Source: an uncultured Collinsella sp. (GTDB lineage Bacteria > Actinomycetota > Coriobacteriia > Coriobacteriales > Coriobacteriaceae). From it: a stretch of DNA of 64,000 nt. The position numbers and the translations under genes were made by a program. The stretch covers positions 62,001-126,000 of the forward strand of contig CABRHW010000001.1 of NCBI GenBank assembly GCA_902470765.1, written 5' to 3'. The notes under the pieces were generated by a model. The model was not told the DNA's origin and did not search any database. It saw only the letters and a list, made by a program, of their open reading frames with translations. Positions 17,312 to 27,311 of this stretch are shown here, one piece after another (position 1 is the stretch's first letter; the number at the start of each line of letters is the position of its first letter).

Positions 17312-18250
17312 CTAGTCGCGCAGCTCGCGGCCGGTGATCTCGAGGAACACGTCGTTGAGGGTCGGCGGTTCGGAATAAATGCGGCCGAGCGCCACGTCAT
17401 GCGAGCGCAGCGCATCGAGAATGTCCGTCAAGTTATGCGGGCTCGCCTCGCACGAAAACGTGAGCTGGCCCGCCGTCGCCGACAGGTCCAGGACATGCGG
17501 CAGGCTCGCGACGGCACCGAGCGCCGCGCTCGGCACCTCGCCGACCTCGATCACGATCTTCTCGCCCATCTGAATCATGCGCTTGAGCTCGTCGTTGGTG
17601 CCCTGCGCCAGCACGCGACCACCGTCCATGATCATGATGCGGCTGCAGATCTGCTCGACTTCCTCCATATAATGGCTGGTATACACCACCGTGGCGCCCT
17701 CGTCGCGCAGGCGGCAGATGCCCTCCAGGATGGCATTGCGGCTCTGTGGGTCGACCGCCACCGTGGGTTCGTCAAAAAAGATGAGCTCGGGCTTGTGCGC
17801 GATGCCGCAGGCAATGTTGAGACGACGCGCCAGGCCGCCCGAGAGCTTGCCAGGGCGGAACTTGGTAAAGTCGCCCAGGCCGACAAAGTCGATCGCCTCG
17901 TCCACCAGCGCGCGGCGGCGCTTGCGGTCGTTGACGTAGAGACTGCAGAAATAGTCGATGTTCTCGCGCACGGTGAGCTCGTCGAACACCGCCACCTGCT
18001 GCGGCACCACACCGATGCGGCGCTTGAGATCGTAGCGGGCGGGCGTCATGCGCTCGCCGAACAGCTCGATGGTGCCCTTGTCGTAGGCGAGCAGCTGCAG
18101 GATGCAGTTGATGGACGTGGTCTTGCCCGAGCCGTTGGGGCCCAGCAGGCCAAAGATCTCGCCGGGGGCGATACTCAGGTTAAAGTGGTCGAGCGCAATA
18201 AGGTCGTCGTAGCGCTTAACGAGGTTTTCGACGTGGACGATGTCTGTCAT
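17312..18250 (-). CDS. ABC exporter ATP-binding protein (ABC-2 class)
   Basis: About 312 residues. Walker A G-P-N-G-S-G-K-T-T, signature L-S-G-G-L-A-R-R, Walker B L-I-F-F-D-E-P-T-V-A-V-D-P and H-loop T-S-H-Y are intact. A C-terminal ~80-residue extension is typical of DrrA/CcmA-type drug or antibiotic exporters. I chose the ATG at 18250 because the protein aligns from M-T-D-I-V-H-V-E-N-L; upstream codons read through to 18316 without an SD. First gene of the exporter operon. The divergent two-component system 200 bp away probably regulates it. Confidence 0.9.
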   Translation of the reverse strand: MTDIVHVENLVKRYDDLIALDHFNLSIAPGEIFGLLGPNGSGKTTSINCILQLLAYDKGTIELFGERMTPARYDLKRRIGVVPQQVAVFDELTVRENIDYFCSLYVNDRKRRRALVDEAIDFVGLGDFTKFRPGKLSGGLARRLNIACGIAHKPELIFFDEPTVAVDPQSRNAILEGICRLRDEGATVVYTSHYMEEVEQICSRIMIMDGGRVLAQGTNDELKRMIQMGEKIVIEVGEVPSAALGAVASLPHVLDLSATAGQLTFSCEASPHNLTDILDALRSHDVALGRIYSEPPTLNDVFLEITGRELRD

Positions 18251-18329
18251 GAGGCGGCCCTTCTGTTGCTTGTGGCCCGGTATGATTGCATCATCGCAGG
18301 AGCTGACGGCGCGCACCAGTGAGCTTTGT

Positions 18330-18381
18330 CACGAGTGCGGGGCGGTCGCGTAGCCTGCTGACGCGACCGCCCCGCCTCGTG
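18330..18381. repeat. Large GC-rich inverted repeat between divergent operons
   Basis: CACGAG-T-GCGGGGCGGTCGCGT pairs with ACGCGACCGCCCCGC-CTCGTG, over 20 bp with one bulge and a short loop. It sits in the 196-bp gap between the exporter ATPase and the histidine kinase. There is no U-tract. It could isolate the two divergent transcription units or act in the leader of the exporter mRNA. Confidence 0.5.
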
Positions 18382-18434
18382 GGAGGAATGTCACGGTTGC
18401 TTTGAGTGGCGCCTCCCCCGTGCGCGGCATCGCG

Positions 18435-18440
18435 TACAAT
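18435..18440 (+). promoter_or_regulatory. Candidate -10 box giving a leaderless histidine-kinase mRNA
   Basis: TACAAT ends seven bases before the ATG at 18447, so transcription from it would begin at or next to the start codon. No SD is present before this ATG, which fits leaderless translation. No -35 box is recognisable. Confidence 0.35.
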
Positions 18441-18446
18441 ACCCGT

Positions 18447-19592
18447 ATGAACAGGCTATTCGACAAATCGATCGTGCTGGCGTGCTGCATCGCAGCCGCC
18501 ACGGGCCTTGCTGTGGATGCTCGCCTGGTCGCGGCGTTTTGCCTTGGCGTTGTCATCGCCGCACTGGCCGAGGTCGCGCAGGGAGAACGCGCCCGTCGCG
18601 CCAGCGAGGCCGGCAGCTACGCCTACGTCATCGCGGCTGTCTTCGTGCCGCCGTTTGTGCCGTTTGCGCCCCTCGCCCTCTATGACATCGCGCGACGCGT
18701 GCGCCGTGAGCACGCCTGGATCGCGCCGGGTGTCGGCGCTGTCTTTGCCTGCGCGCTTGTCGCGGACCTTCGTGGTGGCGTGCTCACCACCCGAACGCTG
18801 CTGTTAACCGCCATCCTTTCGGTCGCCGCCACATTGCTGTCGCTGCGCACCGCGCAGCTGGAGCGCGAACAGGAACGCATGCGTCGCACCCGCGACAAGC
18901 TGCAAGAACGCGCCCTGGCACTCGAGGCACGCAACCGCGACCTCGCCGACCGCCAGGACTACGAAGTCGAGCTCGCGACGCTCGCCGAACGCGCCCGTAT
19001 CGCGCGCGAGATCCACGATAACGTGGGCCACCAGCTCACGCGCGCTTCGCTTCAAGCCGAGGCCCTGCGCGTGGTCCATGCCAACGAGCCCGGCGTTGCC
19101 GCCGATTTCGCCGACGTCAAATACACCGTTGACGAGGCGCTCCAGCTCGTGCGCGCCAGCGTCCACGCGCTCAACGACAATGCGACCAACCTCTCCGTGC
19201 AGCTCGAACGCATCGTTGAAGGCGCGCGCTCGGACAGCGGTCCGCAGATTGAGCTTGAGGTTTTGGCCGAGCATGCGCCCGCCAACGTCGCCAACTGCTT
19301 TGCGGCGGTGCTGCGCGAGGCGCTTTCCAACGCCATGCGCCACGCCCATGCCAAAACCATTACCGTGCGGTGCATGGAGCATCCATCGTTTTACCAGCTC
19401 ATCGTTACCGATGATGGCGCAGACGCGACCCCGGCGAGCAGCAGCAACGTCGCAGAAGGCATGGGGCTCGTCTCCATGCGCGAGCGCGTCGAGGCGCTTG
19501 GCGGAACCTTCACCGCCGGCCTGCGCGCCGGCGCCCCCGGCTGGCGCGTGTTTGCCACCGTCCCCAAACAGCAAGGAGATGACGCCCGATGA
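18447..19592 (+). CDS. NarL-type sensor histidine kinase
   Basis: About 381 residues. Four or so N-terminal helices (~10-135) without a large sensor domain, a charged coiled linker (~140-190), then a HisKA_3 dimerisation domain with the phospho-acceptor in A-R-E-I-H-D-N-V-G-H. The HATPase domain shows an N-box E-A-L-S-N-A-M-R-H-A and G-box G-M-G-L-V-S-M-R-E-R. The membrane-only input resembles kinases that sense envelope stress or cell-wall antibiotics. It overlaps the regulator gene by four bases. Divergent to the ABC exporter, its probable target. Confidence 0.88.
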   Translation: MNRLFDKSIVLACCIAAATGLAVDARLVAAFCLGVVIAALAEVAQGERARRASEAGSYAYVIAAVFVPPFVPFAPLALYDIARRVRREHAWIAPGVGAVFACALVADLRGGVLTTRTLLLTAILSVAATLLSLRTAQLEREQERMRRTRDKLQERALALEARNRDLADRQDYEVELATLAERARIAREIHDNVGHQLTRASLQAEALRVVHANEPGVAADFADVKYTVDEALQLVRASVHALNDNATNLSVQLERIVEGARSDSGPQIELEVLAEHAPANVANCFAAVLREALSNAMRHAHAKTITVRCMEHPSFYQLIVTDDGADATPASSSNVAEGMGLVSMRERVEALGGTFTAGLRAGAPGWRVFATVPKQQGDDAR

Positions 19593-20218
19593 GGCTCATA
19601 GTTGTCGACGACGACCGCTTGGTAGTCGATTCGCTCAAGATTATCCTGGGCGCCCAGCCGCAGATCGAAGTGGTGGGCACCGGAGCCGACGGCAACGACG
19701 CGGTGGCACTCTACGCCGAGCACGCGCCCGATATCGCGCTGCTCGACATTCAGATGCCGGGGCGCGACGGCCTTTCGGCGGCGCGCGAAATCCTTGAGCG
19801 CGACCCTTCGGCGCGCGTGGTGTTTCTGACGACATTCTCGGATGACGAGTACATTGTGTCGGCGCTCAAACTGGGCGCCCGCGGCTACCTGATTAAAACC
19901 GATGTCGCCGTCATTCCCCCGGCGTTGGCGCAAGTCATGGACGGCAAACGCGTGCCCGAAGGTAAAGCGATCGAGGATATCAACTTTGATGGGACGGGCG
20001 TCGATGCCGGCACGACCCGCCGGCCCGCGGCCTTCGCCAGCCTAACCGACCGCGAGTTCGAAGTCGCCGAGCTCATCGCCCGCGGCCTCGACAACAAAGA
20101 GATTGCCGCCACGGCTTATATGGGAGAAGGCACGGTGCGCAACCACATCAGCTCGATCCTGGCAAAGATGGGCCTGCGCAACCGCACGCAGATCGCCATC
20201 GCCTACCTGCGAGGGTAA
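19589..20218 (+). CDS. LuxR/NarL-family response regulator
   Basis: A 209-residue protein. Receiver domain ~1-118 with acidic pocket D-D-D and phospho-acceptor in I-A-L-L-D-I-Q-M-P-G-R-D-G, then a linker and a C-terminal LuxR HTH (~145-207: L-T-D-R-E-F-E-V-A-E-L-I-A-R-G and G-T-V-R-N-H-I-S-S-I-L). ATGA overlap with the kinase, AAGGAG upstream. The pair should activate the adjacent exporter genes in response to the kinase signal; this is inferred from position. Confidence 0.9.
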   Translation: MRLIVVDDDRLVVDSLKIILGAQPQIEVVGTGADGNDAVALYAEHAPDIALLDIQMPGRDGLSAAREILERDPSARVVFLTTFSDDEYIVSALKLGARGYLIKTDVAVIPPALAQVMDGKRVPEGKAIEDINFDGTGVDAGTTRRPAAFASLTDREFEVAELIARGLDNKEIAATAYMGEGTVRNHISSILAKMGLRNRTQIAIAYLRG

Positions 20219-20278
20219 TTGCCCGACGATCAACCGCTCCGGCATAGCAAAATGGCTGCCACCGATTTAATGCCATTT

Positions 20279-20432
20279 CAAAACTATGCCGGTTTACGGG
20301 GCTAAACCCGGGAACCCCATCCATACTCGCGTTTTCCACAAAATGACGACTCGTCTACCTGCGGTTTTATTTTCACGCTTTTCGGTATGGTTGGGGATTC
20401 GGAATCCGGCCCCGTAAACCGGCATAGTTTTG
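20279..20432. mobile_element. MITE-like hairpin element, copy A (24-bp perfect arms)
   Basis: The arm at 20279-20302 (begins CAAAACTATGCCGG) is an exact reverse complement of 20409-20432. The interior (about 20311-20398: GTTTTCCA..., CTACCTGCGGTTTT..., ATGGTTGGGG) is homologous to the interior of the element at 20523, although the arms are unrelated. A partial copy with the same arms lies at 44357-44428. Together with copy B it fills most of the 605-bp non-coding gap 20219-20823. Confidence 0.7.
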
Positions 20433-20522
20433 TTCGAGCGACCACGTCAAGTGTCTCCGGCCACTTCAAGCCAAAAATGATCCGTTTTCCTCCGTCCCCA
20501 AGGAATCAGCCGGAACCGCTTG

Positions 20523-20680
20523 CCACGAAATCGGCCCATCTACTACGTTTGACTCGATACCCCCAACCATACCCCCGTTTTCCAGAAAATCGCAGGCATT
20601 CTACCTGCGGTTTTGTTTTCGCGTTTTTTGGCATGGTTGGGGGTAAGGGGATAAACGTAGTAGATGGGCCGATTTCGTGG
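20523..20680. mobile_element. MITE-like hairpin element, copy B (28-bp perfect arms)
   Basis: The 28-nt arm 20523-20550 (begins CCACGAAATCGGCCC) is exactly complementary to 20653-20680. It shares its ~85-bp core with copy A but has different arms. A half-copy with this arm (two or three changes) is at 43486-43513. No coding capacity. Confidence 0.7.
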
Positions 20681-20701
20681 CGGCCCTTCCTCCCCTGCGC
20701 A

Positions 20702-20743
20702 CAAAAGTGCCGCCACGGAGAAGGGAGACGTCTCCGTGGCGGC
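20702..20743 (-). terminator. Intrinsic terminator of the adhesin locus
   Basis: Read on the minus strand, GCCGCCACGGAGA and TCTCCGTGGCGGC form a 13-bp stem followed by ACTTTTGT. A second, U-less hairpin (GCCCGGGGCC/GGCCCCGGGC, 20787-20810) lies between it and the stop codon. Confidence 0.7.
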
Positions 20744-20823
20744 TGGGGGTGGGGGGGTGGGGCTATGTTCTGGCTCCCCGCCGGTCGCCCGGGGCCTTTT
20801 GGCCCCGGGCGCTGCCAGCGTGC

Positions 20824-23800
20824 CTAGCGCTTACGGATACCCCAGACCAGGACTCCGACGCCGGCCATGGCAATAACAAATGCCATGAGCAGTGCAGCGG
20901 CCTGCTGGTCACCCGTGGTGGGCAGGAAACCCTTGACCGTCTTGACGATGTTCGTCACGGTCTTGGGCGTGCCGGGGTCGGGCGTCGGCGTAGGGGTCTC
21001 GGGCTTCTTGTACGTGTTGTTGAACACGATACCCTCGACGCTCTTGTCGCCCTTGGTAAAGGCGACGTTCGCCTTGAGGTTGCCCTCGCCGTCGTCGACC
21101 ACGTTGACGGTCGCGCTAAAGACGGACTTGTCATAGGTCATACCGGCCTCGTCGCCCTTGACCTCGCTGATGGTGTAGACGTACGTACCAGGCTCGTCGT
21201 ACTCGAACTTGTCGAAGTTGATCTTGCCGTCGGCATCGTTGGTGACGGTGGACTCGACGTCCTCGCCAACGAGCTTAAAGCTAAACTCGTCCTTCTTGAG
21301 CTCGCGTCCCTCGAGCACCTTGATGGCGCCGATGGAGACCTGCGTGGGCATGGCGTGATACTTGTTGGTAAAGCCAGCCGACTCGGTGGTTCCCTCGAGC
21401 TTGTGCGTCGCGGTCAGCGTGCCGTCGCCATTGTCGGAGACGGTGGTCACGACGGTGTAGGTCGTGCCGTCATAGGTGACGCCCTTGTACAGACCGAGCG
21501 CGTTGGGGCAAGCCTCGCGCAGCGTGTACGTGTGCGTGCCGGGCGCCTCGTAGCGGATCGGGCTCAGCGTAACGTTGCCGCTGGCGTCGTTGGTGCCACT
21601 AGCGACAGTCACGCCGTCCTCGAGCAGCTCAAACGTGAACTCGCCAGCTGCAAGGTCGCGGCCGGTCAGACGCTTAACCGTCTTGACCTGATCGGTCACG
21701 ACAGAATCGGTGGGCGTTACGCTGTACGTGTTAGTGAACGTGAAGGCCGCACCGTCGTCGCCGTTGCGCTTGACGATCAGATGTCCAGCACCGTTATCGG
21801 TCACGGTGTAGGAAACCTTGCGCGTGGCGTTGGTGTCGTTGGTCACGCCAAGGGCGCTACCGGACTCGGCCACCGTATAGGTAAAGGTGTGCGAGCGCGG
21901 GGCGGCGGGGACCTCGGGCGTGGACTCGTCCCTGGTCTCGTCACCGCTGGCGTCAGCGTCAACCTCGGCCTCGTCGGCGTTGGCTTCAGCGTCGCTCGAT
22001 GCATCGCCAGACGCATCAGTCGTCACGCCCAGGGCGCGGTTGAGGTCATCGAGCGTAAAGTGAATCTTGCCAAAGTCAACGTTGCCGGCCGCGTCGTTGG
22101 TCACGGTTGTGTGCTCGGGCATCGGGGCGCCAGCCTCGTCGGCAGCCACGGTAAAGGTGAACTTGCCCGCGATATCGGCCGGGGTTAGGCCCTCGGCGGC
22201 CTGGAGCTTCTTGGTACCGGCGAGTGCGGCATCCGCAGCCTCGGCGCCATAGACGTTCTCGAACACGGGCTCGGTGCCACCGTAGTCGGGCTTCGCCGTC
22301 AGGGTTCCGTCGCCGTTGTCGACAACGATGACCTTAAAGCTAAAGCTCGGCTTCGCGGCGGTAATGCCCTGGTCGGCCAGCAAGTTCGTGTACTCGAACG
22401 CCGTGTAGCTGATGGTCCACATAGGCTTGCCGTCTGCGTCGGTGCGGATGGCACGCCCGGCGCTCACCAGGTTGGCGAGCATCTCGGTGTCGTAATGCAG
22501 CCATCCAAAGCTCACCTGACCATTGAAGTTGGTAACGCACGTACCATCGATGGCTTCCGTCTCGCCCGCGTAGGCGATGCCAAAGTAGAACTCGCCGTTG
22601 GCCATCGGACGACCGGTCAGCTTCTTGGTGGCAACGACCTTGGCAGGAGTACCCGGGCTATCGGTCGATGCACTATAGCTGTTGCCGAACGGGACCACAG
22701 CGCTCTCGACCGCGCTGGCACCGGTCTTGTACTCAGTGGTCAGCGGACGATCGGAACCGCCGGAAACGGTCGTCGTAGCGGTAAGCGTACCGGCACCATC
22801 GTCGGCGATAGCAATCGTCACGGTACGGACAGCATCATCGTAGGTGTAACCGGGCTGGCCGTCGTTCTTCTCGGCCACGGTGTATTTGAAGGTCTTGCCG
22901 GCGTCAGTCTGCGTAAACTTGACCTCCTTGTCAGCCAGAATGTTAATCCGGTCGACAGCACCCTCTGCCGTCGCATGGGACTGGAAGTTGTTGGCGCCCT
23001 CGTGCAAGCCGAGCGCATTGGCCGAAGCCTGGTCGGCGGGCGTCACGGTAAAGGTGAACTGACCCTCGGTCATGGGACGTCCGTAGAGGGTCTTGCTGAG
23101 CTTGAGGCCGCCGGCTGCGGTGTAGTTGAGCTCAGTGCAGTACTTGTTGGTAAAGTGTCCGCTTTTCGTGGTGACGTTGGCGATCAGCTTGCCCTCGCCG
23201 TTCTCAGTCACGGTCACCTCGGCGGTCGCGACATGGGCGTCGTACGTCATGCCGGCCGCGTTGCCCGCGTTCTCACGGATCTCGTACTTGTAAGTTCCGG
23301 CAGCCGTGAAGCGGATCGTGCCGAACTTAATGGCGTTCGCGTCGCTCTTGCCCACGGTTACGGTCGTGGACTCGGGCAGCGGGGCACCCTCGGGAGCGCT
23401 GATGGTAAAGCTAAACTTGTCCGCATCCGTCCAGTCGCGACCGTCGATAGCCTTGCTCAGACCAAAGTCGAGCTCAGTCTCGAGCGGGGTCACGCTGTAG
23501 GTGTTCTTGAAGATTGCAGCCTCGGCGTTCTTCAGAACATGCTGGGCGCTGAGCGTGCCGTCGCCGTTATCGGTGATGGTCGTCTCGATGGTGAACTTGG
23601 CGTCACTGTAGGTAATGCCCTTGCTAGTGGTTCCACCGTTGACCTCGCGCAGCGTGTAGATGTGCGTTCCGGCCTTGGTGTACTCGATGGTGTTCATCGT
23701 GATCTTGCCGTCGGCGGCGTTCTTGCCGGTGGCGACGACCTTGGCGTGCTCGCCCTCGCCCTCGACGAGCTCGAAGGAGAACTCGCCCTCAGTCATGCCG

Positions 23801-26800
23801 CGGCCGGTCAGAACCTTGGTCGCGGCGATCTGGTCGGTGACGCTCGTCTCGACAGGCGTCACGCTATAGGTATTGGTGAACGTAAAGGCTGCGTTGCCAT
23901 CCGGCTTGCGGGACACCCTCAGATTGCCCTTGCTGTCATCGGTCACGGTGAAGGAAACCTCGCGCGACAGCTTGGCGTCGTTGGTCACGCCGGCAACCTT
24001 ACCGGACTCGGTCACGGTGTAGGTAAAGGTGTGCTCGCGCTTCTCGGGCTTCTCGCCAAGAGCCTTGTTAAGGTCGTCGAGCGTAAAGGTAATCTTGCCA
24101 AAGTCGACCTTGCCGTCGACGTCGTTGTGCACGCTCGTGCTCGCAGGCATAGGCGCGCCCTCTTCACCGGTCACGGTAAAGGTAAACTTGCCGGTAATGT
24201 CAGCCGGGGTCAGGCCATCAGGAACCTGCAGATTCTTCTTGCCCACAAGCGATGCCTCGACGGACGCAGCAGTGTAGCCGTTCTCGAACTTAATGCTCTT
24301 GACGTCCTCGGCGCCCTTTAGCTCGTGCGTAGCCACCAGCTGGCCCTTGCCGTTGTCGGCAATGGTCGTCACGATGGTATAGGTCTTGCCGTCGTAGACG
24401 ATGCCACCGGCGTCGCCCTTGACCTCGCGCAGCGTGTAGGTGTGCTGGCCAATCTCGGTGTACTTGATGGCGCTGAACGCAACGTTGCCGTTGGCGTCAT
24501 TCTTGACGGTCTCGATAACCCGTGCGTCCTCGCCGTCGCCCTCAAGCAACTCGAAGGAGAATTCGCCTGCCTTGAGCTTGCGCCCGGTTAGGACCTTGGT
24601 GATCTCGATATGGTCGGTAACGCTAGACTCGACGGACTCGGCGGTATAGCTATTCTTGAACTCGGTTTTGCCGGAAGTCTTCTCTACCGAAGCCTCGAGC
24701 ATGCCCTTTGCGTTGGGCGTCACCGTTACGGTAATTTCTGCGACATTCGCGCTGTAGGCGATTCCGTCGATGGTCTGGCCAGCGTTCTTCTCGCTAACCT
24801 TGTAGATATACGTGCCAGGTTTGGCATAATCAATATCGCCGAAACTAATGTCTGCATGACCCTTGGTTGCGATCGCGGTCGTGGATTTCGGCATCGGGGC
24901 GTTGTCCTCGGAAGTCAGGCCAAATTCAAACTTGTCCTTATCCGTCCACTCGCGTCCATCGAGCACCTTGGTCAGGCCAAAGTCGGCAGTCGCCAGCTTT
25001 GTCGGCGTGGTATTGAGCGTAAAGTTAATCTTGCCGTTATTGCCCAGGTAGACATTGACCTTCGTCGCACCGGAAACAACCTTCGTGTTGTTCCACTGGG
25101 GATTGATCACGTCGTGCGCGGTGCCCGTCGGGTTTCCGCCCACGCGATCTTTGGTGGTATGGAGCTGATTGATAAAAGTAAGACGCGCGGTGCCGGCCCT
25201 AATCGACCAGTGGTCGCCATCCTTTACCAAAGCGCCGTCAAAGCTTTCAAGCTCGCTTCCCTTAACCGGGATCGAAACGGAATCATCGTACGGCGCGCCC
25301 GACGAGTTCTGCGCCACAAACTCATCCTTGTACCAATAGGTCTTAGACCCAGAGGGCTTTTCCGTTGCAGGCTTAGTGCAGGCTGCGTCTGTATAGACAG
25401 GCGTCAGCTTTTGGAAGTAGTAATAGCTGTTCTTGGCGGCAGGCTCAAAGCTTGCGACCGTATCGCCCACATCGTCGCCAGTCCATTTGTTGGCATAGAA
25501 GCTGACGATATTGGAATCGGCGTCCTTGTGCTCGTCAATATACTTCTGCAGCCCCGGCACGTCTTTGGGGGTAAACAGGTTTTTGCGTGCGATAGATTTT
25601 ACGCTCGATGCATACGTCACGCGGATAGGCGAGATGGCGTCAGTGGCATCGACGATAAACGTGCCCGCCGACTCGTCGACGGTAAAGCGGCGCAGCGGAA
25701 TGAGCGATGCGGGAACCTTAACCGTCACGATGTCACCGCGCTGGGGATTTTTCTCGTCCGCGCGGTCGACCGTAATCACTAGGTGAGCGAGCTCGCCATC
25801 AAACGTATAGGTATCGATATTGCCATCGGTGGACTTAGTGGCCGCGTCGTAAGCTTTGCCGTTGTACTCAGCACCAGTAAAACCATCGACCTGCATGAAG
25901 GCGCCCAGCTCGTCCTCAAACGTAATGTAGCCGGAGCCGTTGGGGTTGTTGCCCTCGACCTTAGTCGGGAAACCCTTGCCCGAGGTAATAGCGCTCGAGA
26001 TGTCCTTAAAGACCTGATCGAGCTCGCTGGCGTTAGTCGCCGACTTGTAGTAGCTAGCACCGGCAACGGGGTCGCCAAAATCGACACTCCAAAAGCCATA
26101 GCTAACGGACGATGAGGCCTTCGGGTAGTTGTCCGACACGGCATGCATAAATTTGTTCTCGTTGCTCGTGCGGTTGCTTGTTGGATCGTCGCCCGGCTTC
26201 GCACCGTCAAAGATACCGATGGTGTAAATGGTCGCCCCGCCGCTCTTTATGGTCTTGGCGGTATTGATAGCATCCCTAGCGACCTTGGGCTCAAAAACAT
26301 TAGAGCTCGTAGGAGAGCCATCGGTGAAGAACACAGCAATCTTCTGGGCACCTTCGCGACCAGAAGTGATGCCCTTGGTGATGTCCTTGGCCAGGTCCAT
26401 GCCATAGTCGGCGCGGGTGGAACCGGCAGGCTTGATGGAATCGACCGTGTCCTTGAGGCTCTTTGCGCCCTCATCCTTGCAGGCCGTAAGGCCCAACATG
26501 GTCTGGGAGTAGTTGTAGGTGTAGCCGTCTTCGCGATAGGTACCATTACCGACCTCATCGCTCTTCTTGCCCGCAAACTTTACGATGGCAACCTGATGCT
26601 GCTTGTTTGCATCCTCAATGCTCTCGTTTTACTTGGCAATAGTGTCGATAAAGCCGTTGGCAGCACTCTTGAGCGCATCGATACGCTTGGTGGTGGACCC
26701 TTTACCGCCCATGGGATCGTCCATCGAGCCAGAGGCGTCCAGCACCAATACGATATCGAGCGGCTTGGAGACCAGCGAGGTCGTATCAGACGTCGAGGAC

Positions 26801-27093
26801 ATCGCCGAAAGCGTGGTCGAGAAGTCGGACTCCCCGTCCTCGATAGCCTTGACCGTCTTGTCCGTCCAGATTCGGCCGACGTTTTGGGTCGTGACCTTAC
26901 TGCCGTCATAGCCGCCCGCCCAGAACTTCCAATGGTTGCTGGTGTCGTAGTCGGCTATTTTTGTTGCTGCCGGTCCGTCCATTCCGGTACTGGACCTGGC
27001 GTTGGCCTCCGGCAGCATGGCAAATGCTGCAGCCGGCAACACCAGCACTACGGCCAGTATCACCGCCAAGAGGCCCCTCGTGTGCTTGCTCAT
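20824..27093 (-). pseudogene. Giant LPXTG adhesin with VWA domain and ten pilin isopeptide repeats, split by an in-frame TAA
   Basis: One frame of 2089 sense codons runs from the ATG at 27093 to 20824, broken only by TAA at 26629-26631. Part 1 (26629-27093, 154 aa) has a Sec signal peptide (~1-26) and the start of a von Willebrand A domain with the MIDAS motif D-A-S-G-S. Part 2 (from codon 156) completes the VWA domain, then carries ten Spy0128/FctA-type isopeptide repeats, a Pro/Thr linker, L-P-T-T-G, a hydrophobic helix and R-K-R, i.e. a sortase anchor. The next ATG after the stop is at 26499; starting there removes signal peptide and MIDAS, so the remainder could not be exported. Options are a recent nonsense mutation, readthrough, or sequence error. 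No sortase is in the window. Intact homologues would be surface adhesins/pilus tips. Confidence 0.85.
21008..25006 (-). repeat. Ten tandem pilin isopeptide (FctA-type) domain repeats
   Basis: Each ~120-150 residue unit has K-V-L-x-G-R or K-K-L near its start, F-x-F x-L in the next strand, G-T-x-x-Y-x-x-x-E in the middle and ends F-x-N-x-Y. The Lys, Glu and Asn are the residues that form intramolecular isopeptide bonds in this fold. Units 3 and 8 share an insertion beginning G-L-T-P-A-D-I; units 1 and 5 share G-R-[ED]-W-T-D; units 2, 4 and 9 share the L-T-G-R-x-[LM] type. This points to block duplication. Confidence 0.8.
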
Positions 27094-27145
27094 CGCGTCT
27101 CCCTTCTCGCAGGCTCAGACCTTGCATCAGCCTAAAGTTACGGAA

Positions 27146-27225
27146 TGAGACACAATTTGGGCAGGTGACACACGTTCCAGATTCGATTTTGAGCGTGAGA
27201 CAAATGTCTCACCAAAGTTGAGACA
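27146..27225. promoter_or_regulatory. Cluster of TGAGACA half-sites upstream of the adhesin
   Basis: A dyad GTGAGACA-AA-TGTCTCAC (27195-27212) is flanked by two further TGAGACA copies at 27146-27152 and 27219-27225. They lie 50-130 bases before the adhesin start, where an operator would be expected. The binding protein is unknown. Confidence 0.45.
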
Positions 27226-27262
27226 TGGGATTCTCGCAGGTAAACGAATGCGGACGAGGGCT

Positions 27263-27284
27263 GGCGGGGCATTTTTGCCCCACC
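27263..27284 (-). terminator. Hairpin after the ech operon
   Basis: GGTGGGGCAAAAATGCCCCGCC on the minus strand forms a GGGGC/GCCCC stem ~30 bases after the echF stop. The U-tract is missing, so it may be a weak terminator or an mRNA 3' end stabiliser. Confidence 0.4.
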
Positions 27285-27311
27285 GGCCCCTATTCCAGTT
27301 CTATCCCAGCG

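Noticed and set aside
20677..22188. Plus-strand frames opposite the adhesin repeats (also 22495-24321 and 24610-25782)
   Set aside because: They mirror the repetitive minus-strand protein; the repeats explain their openness.
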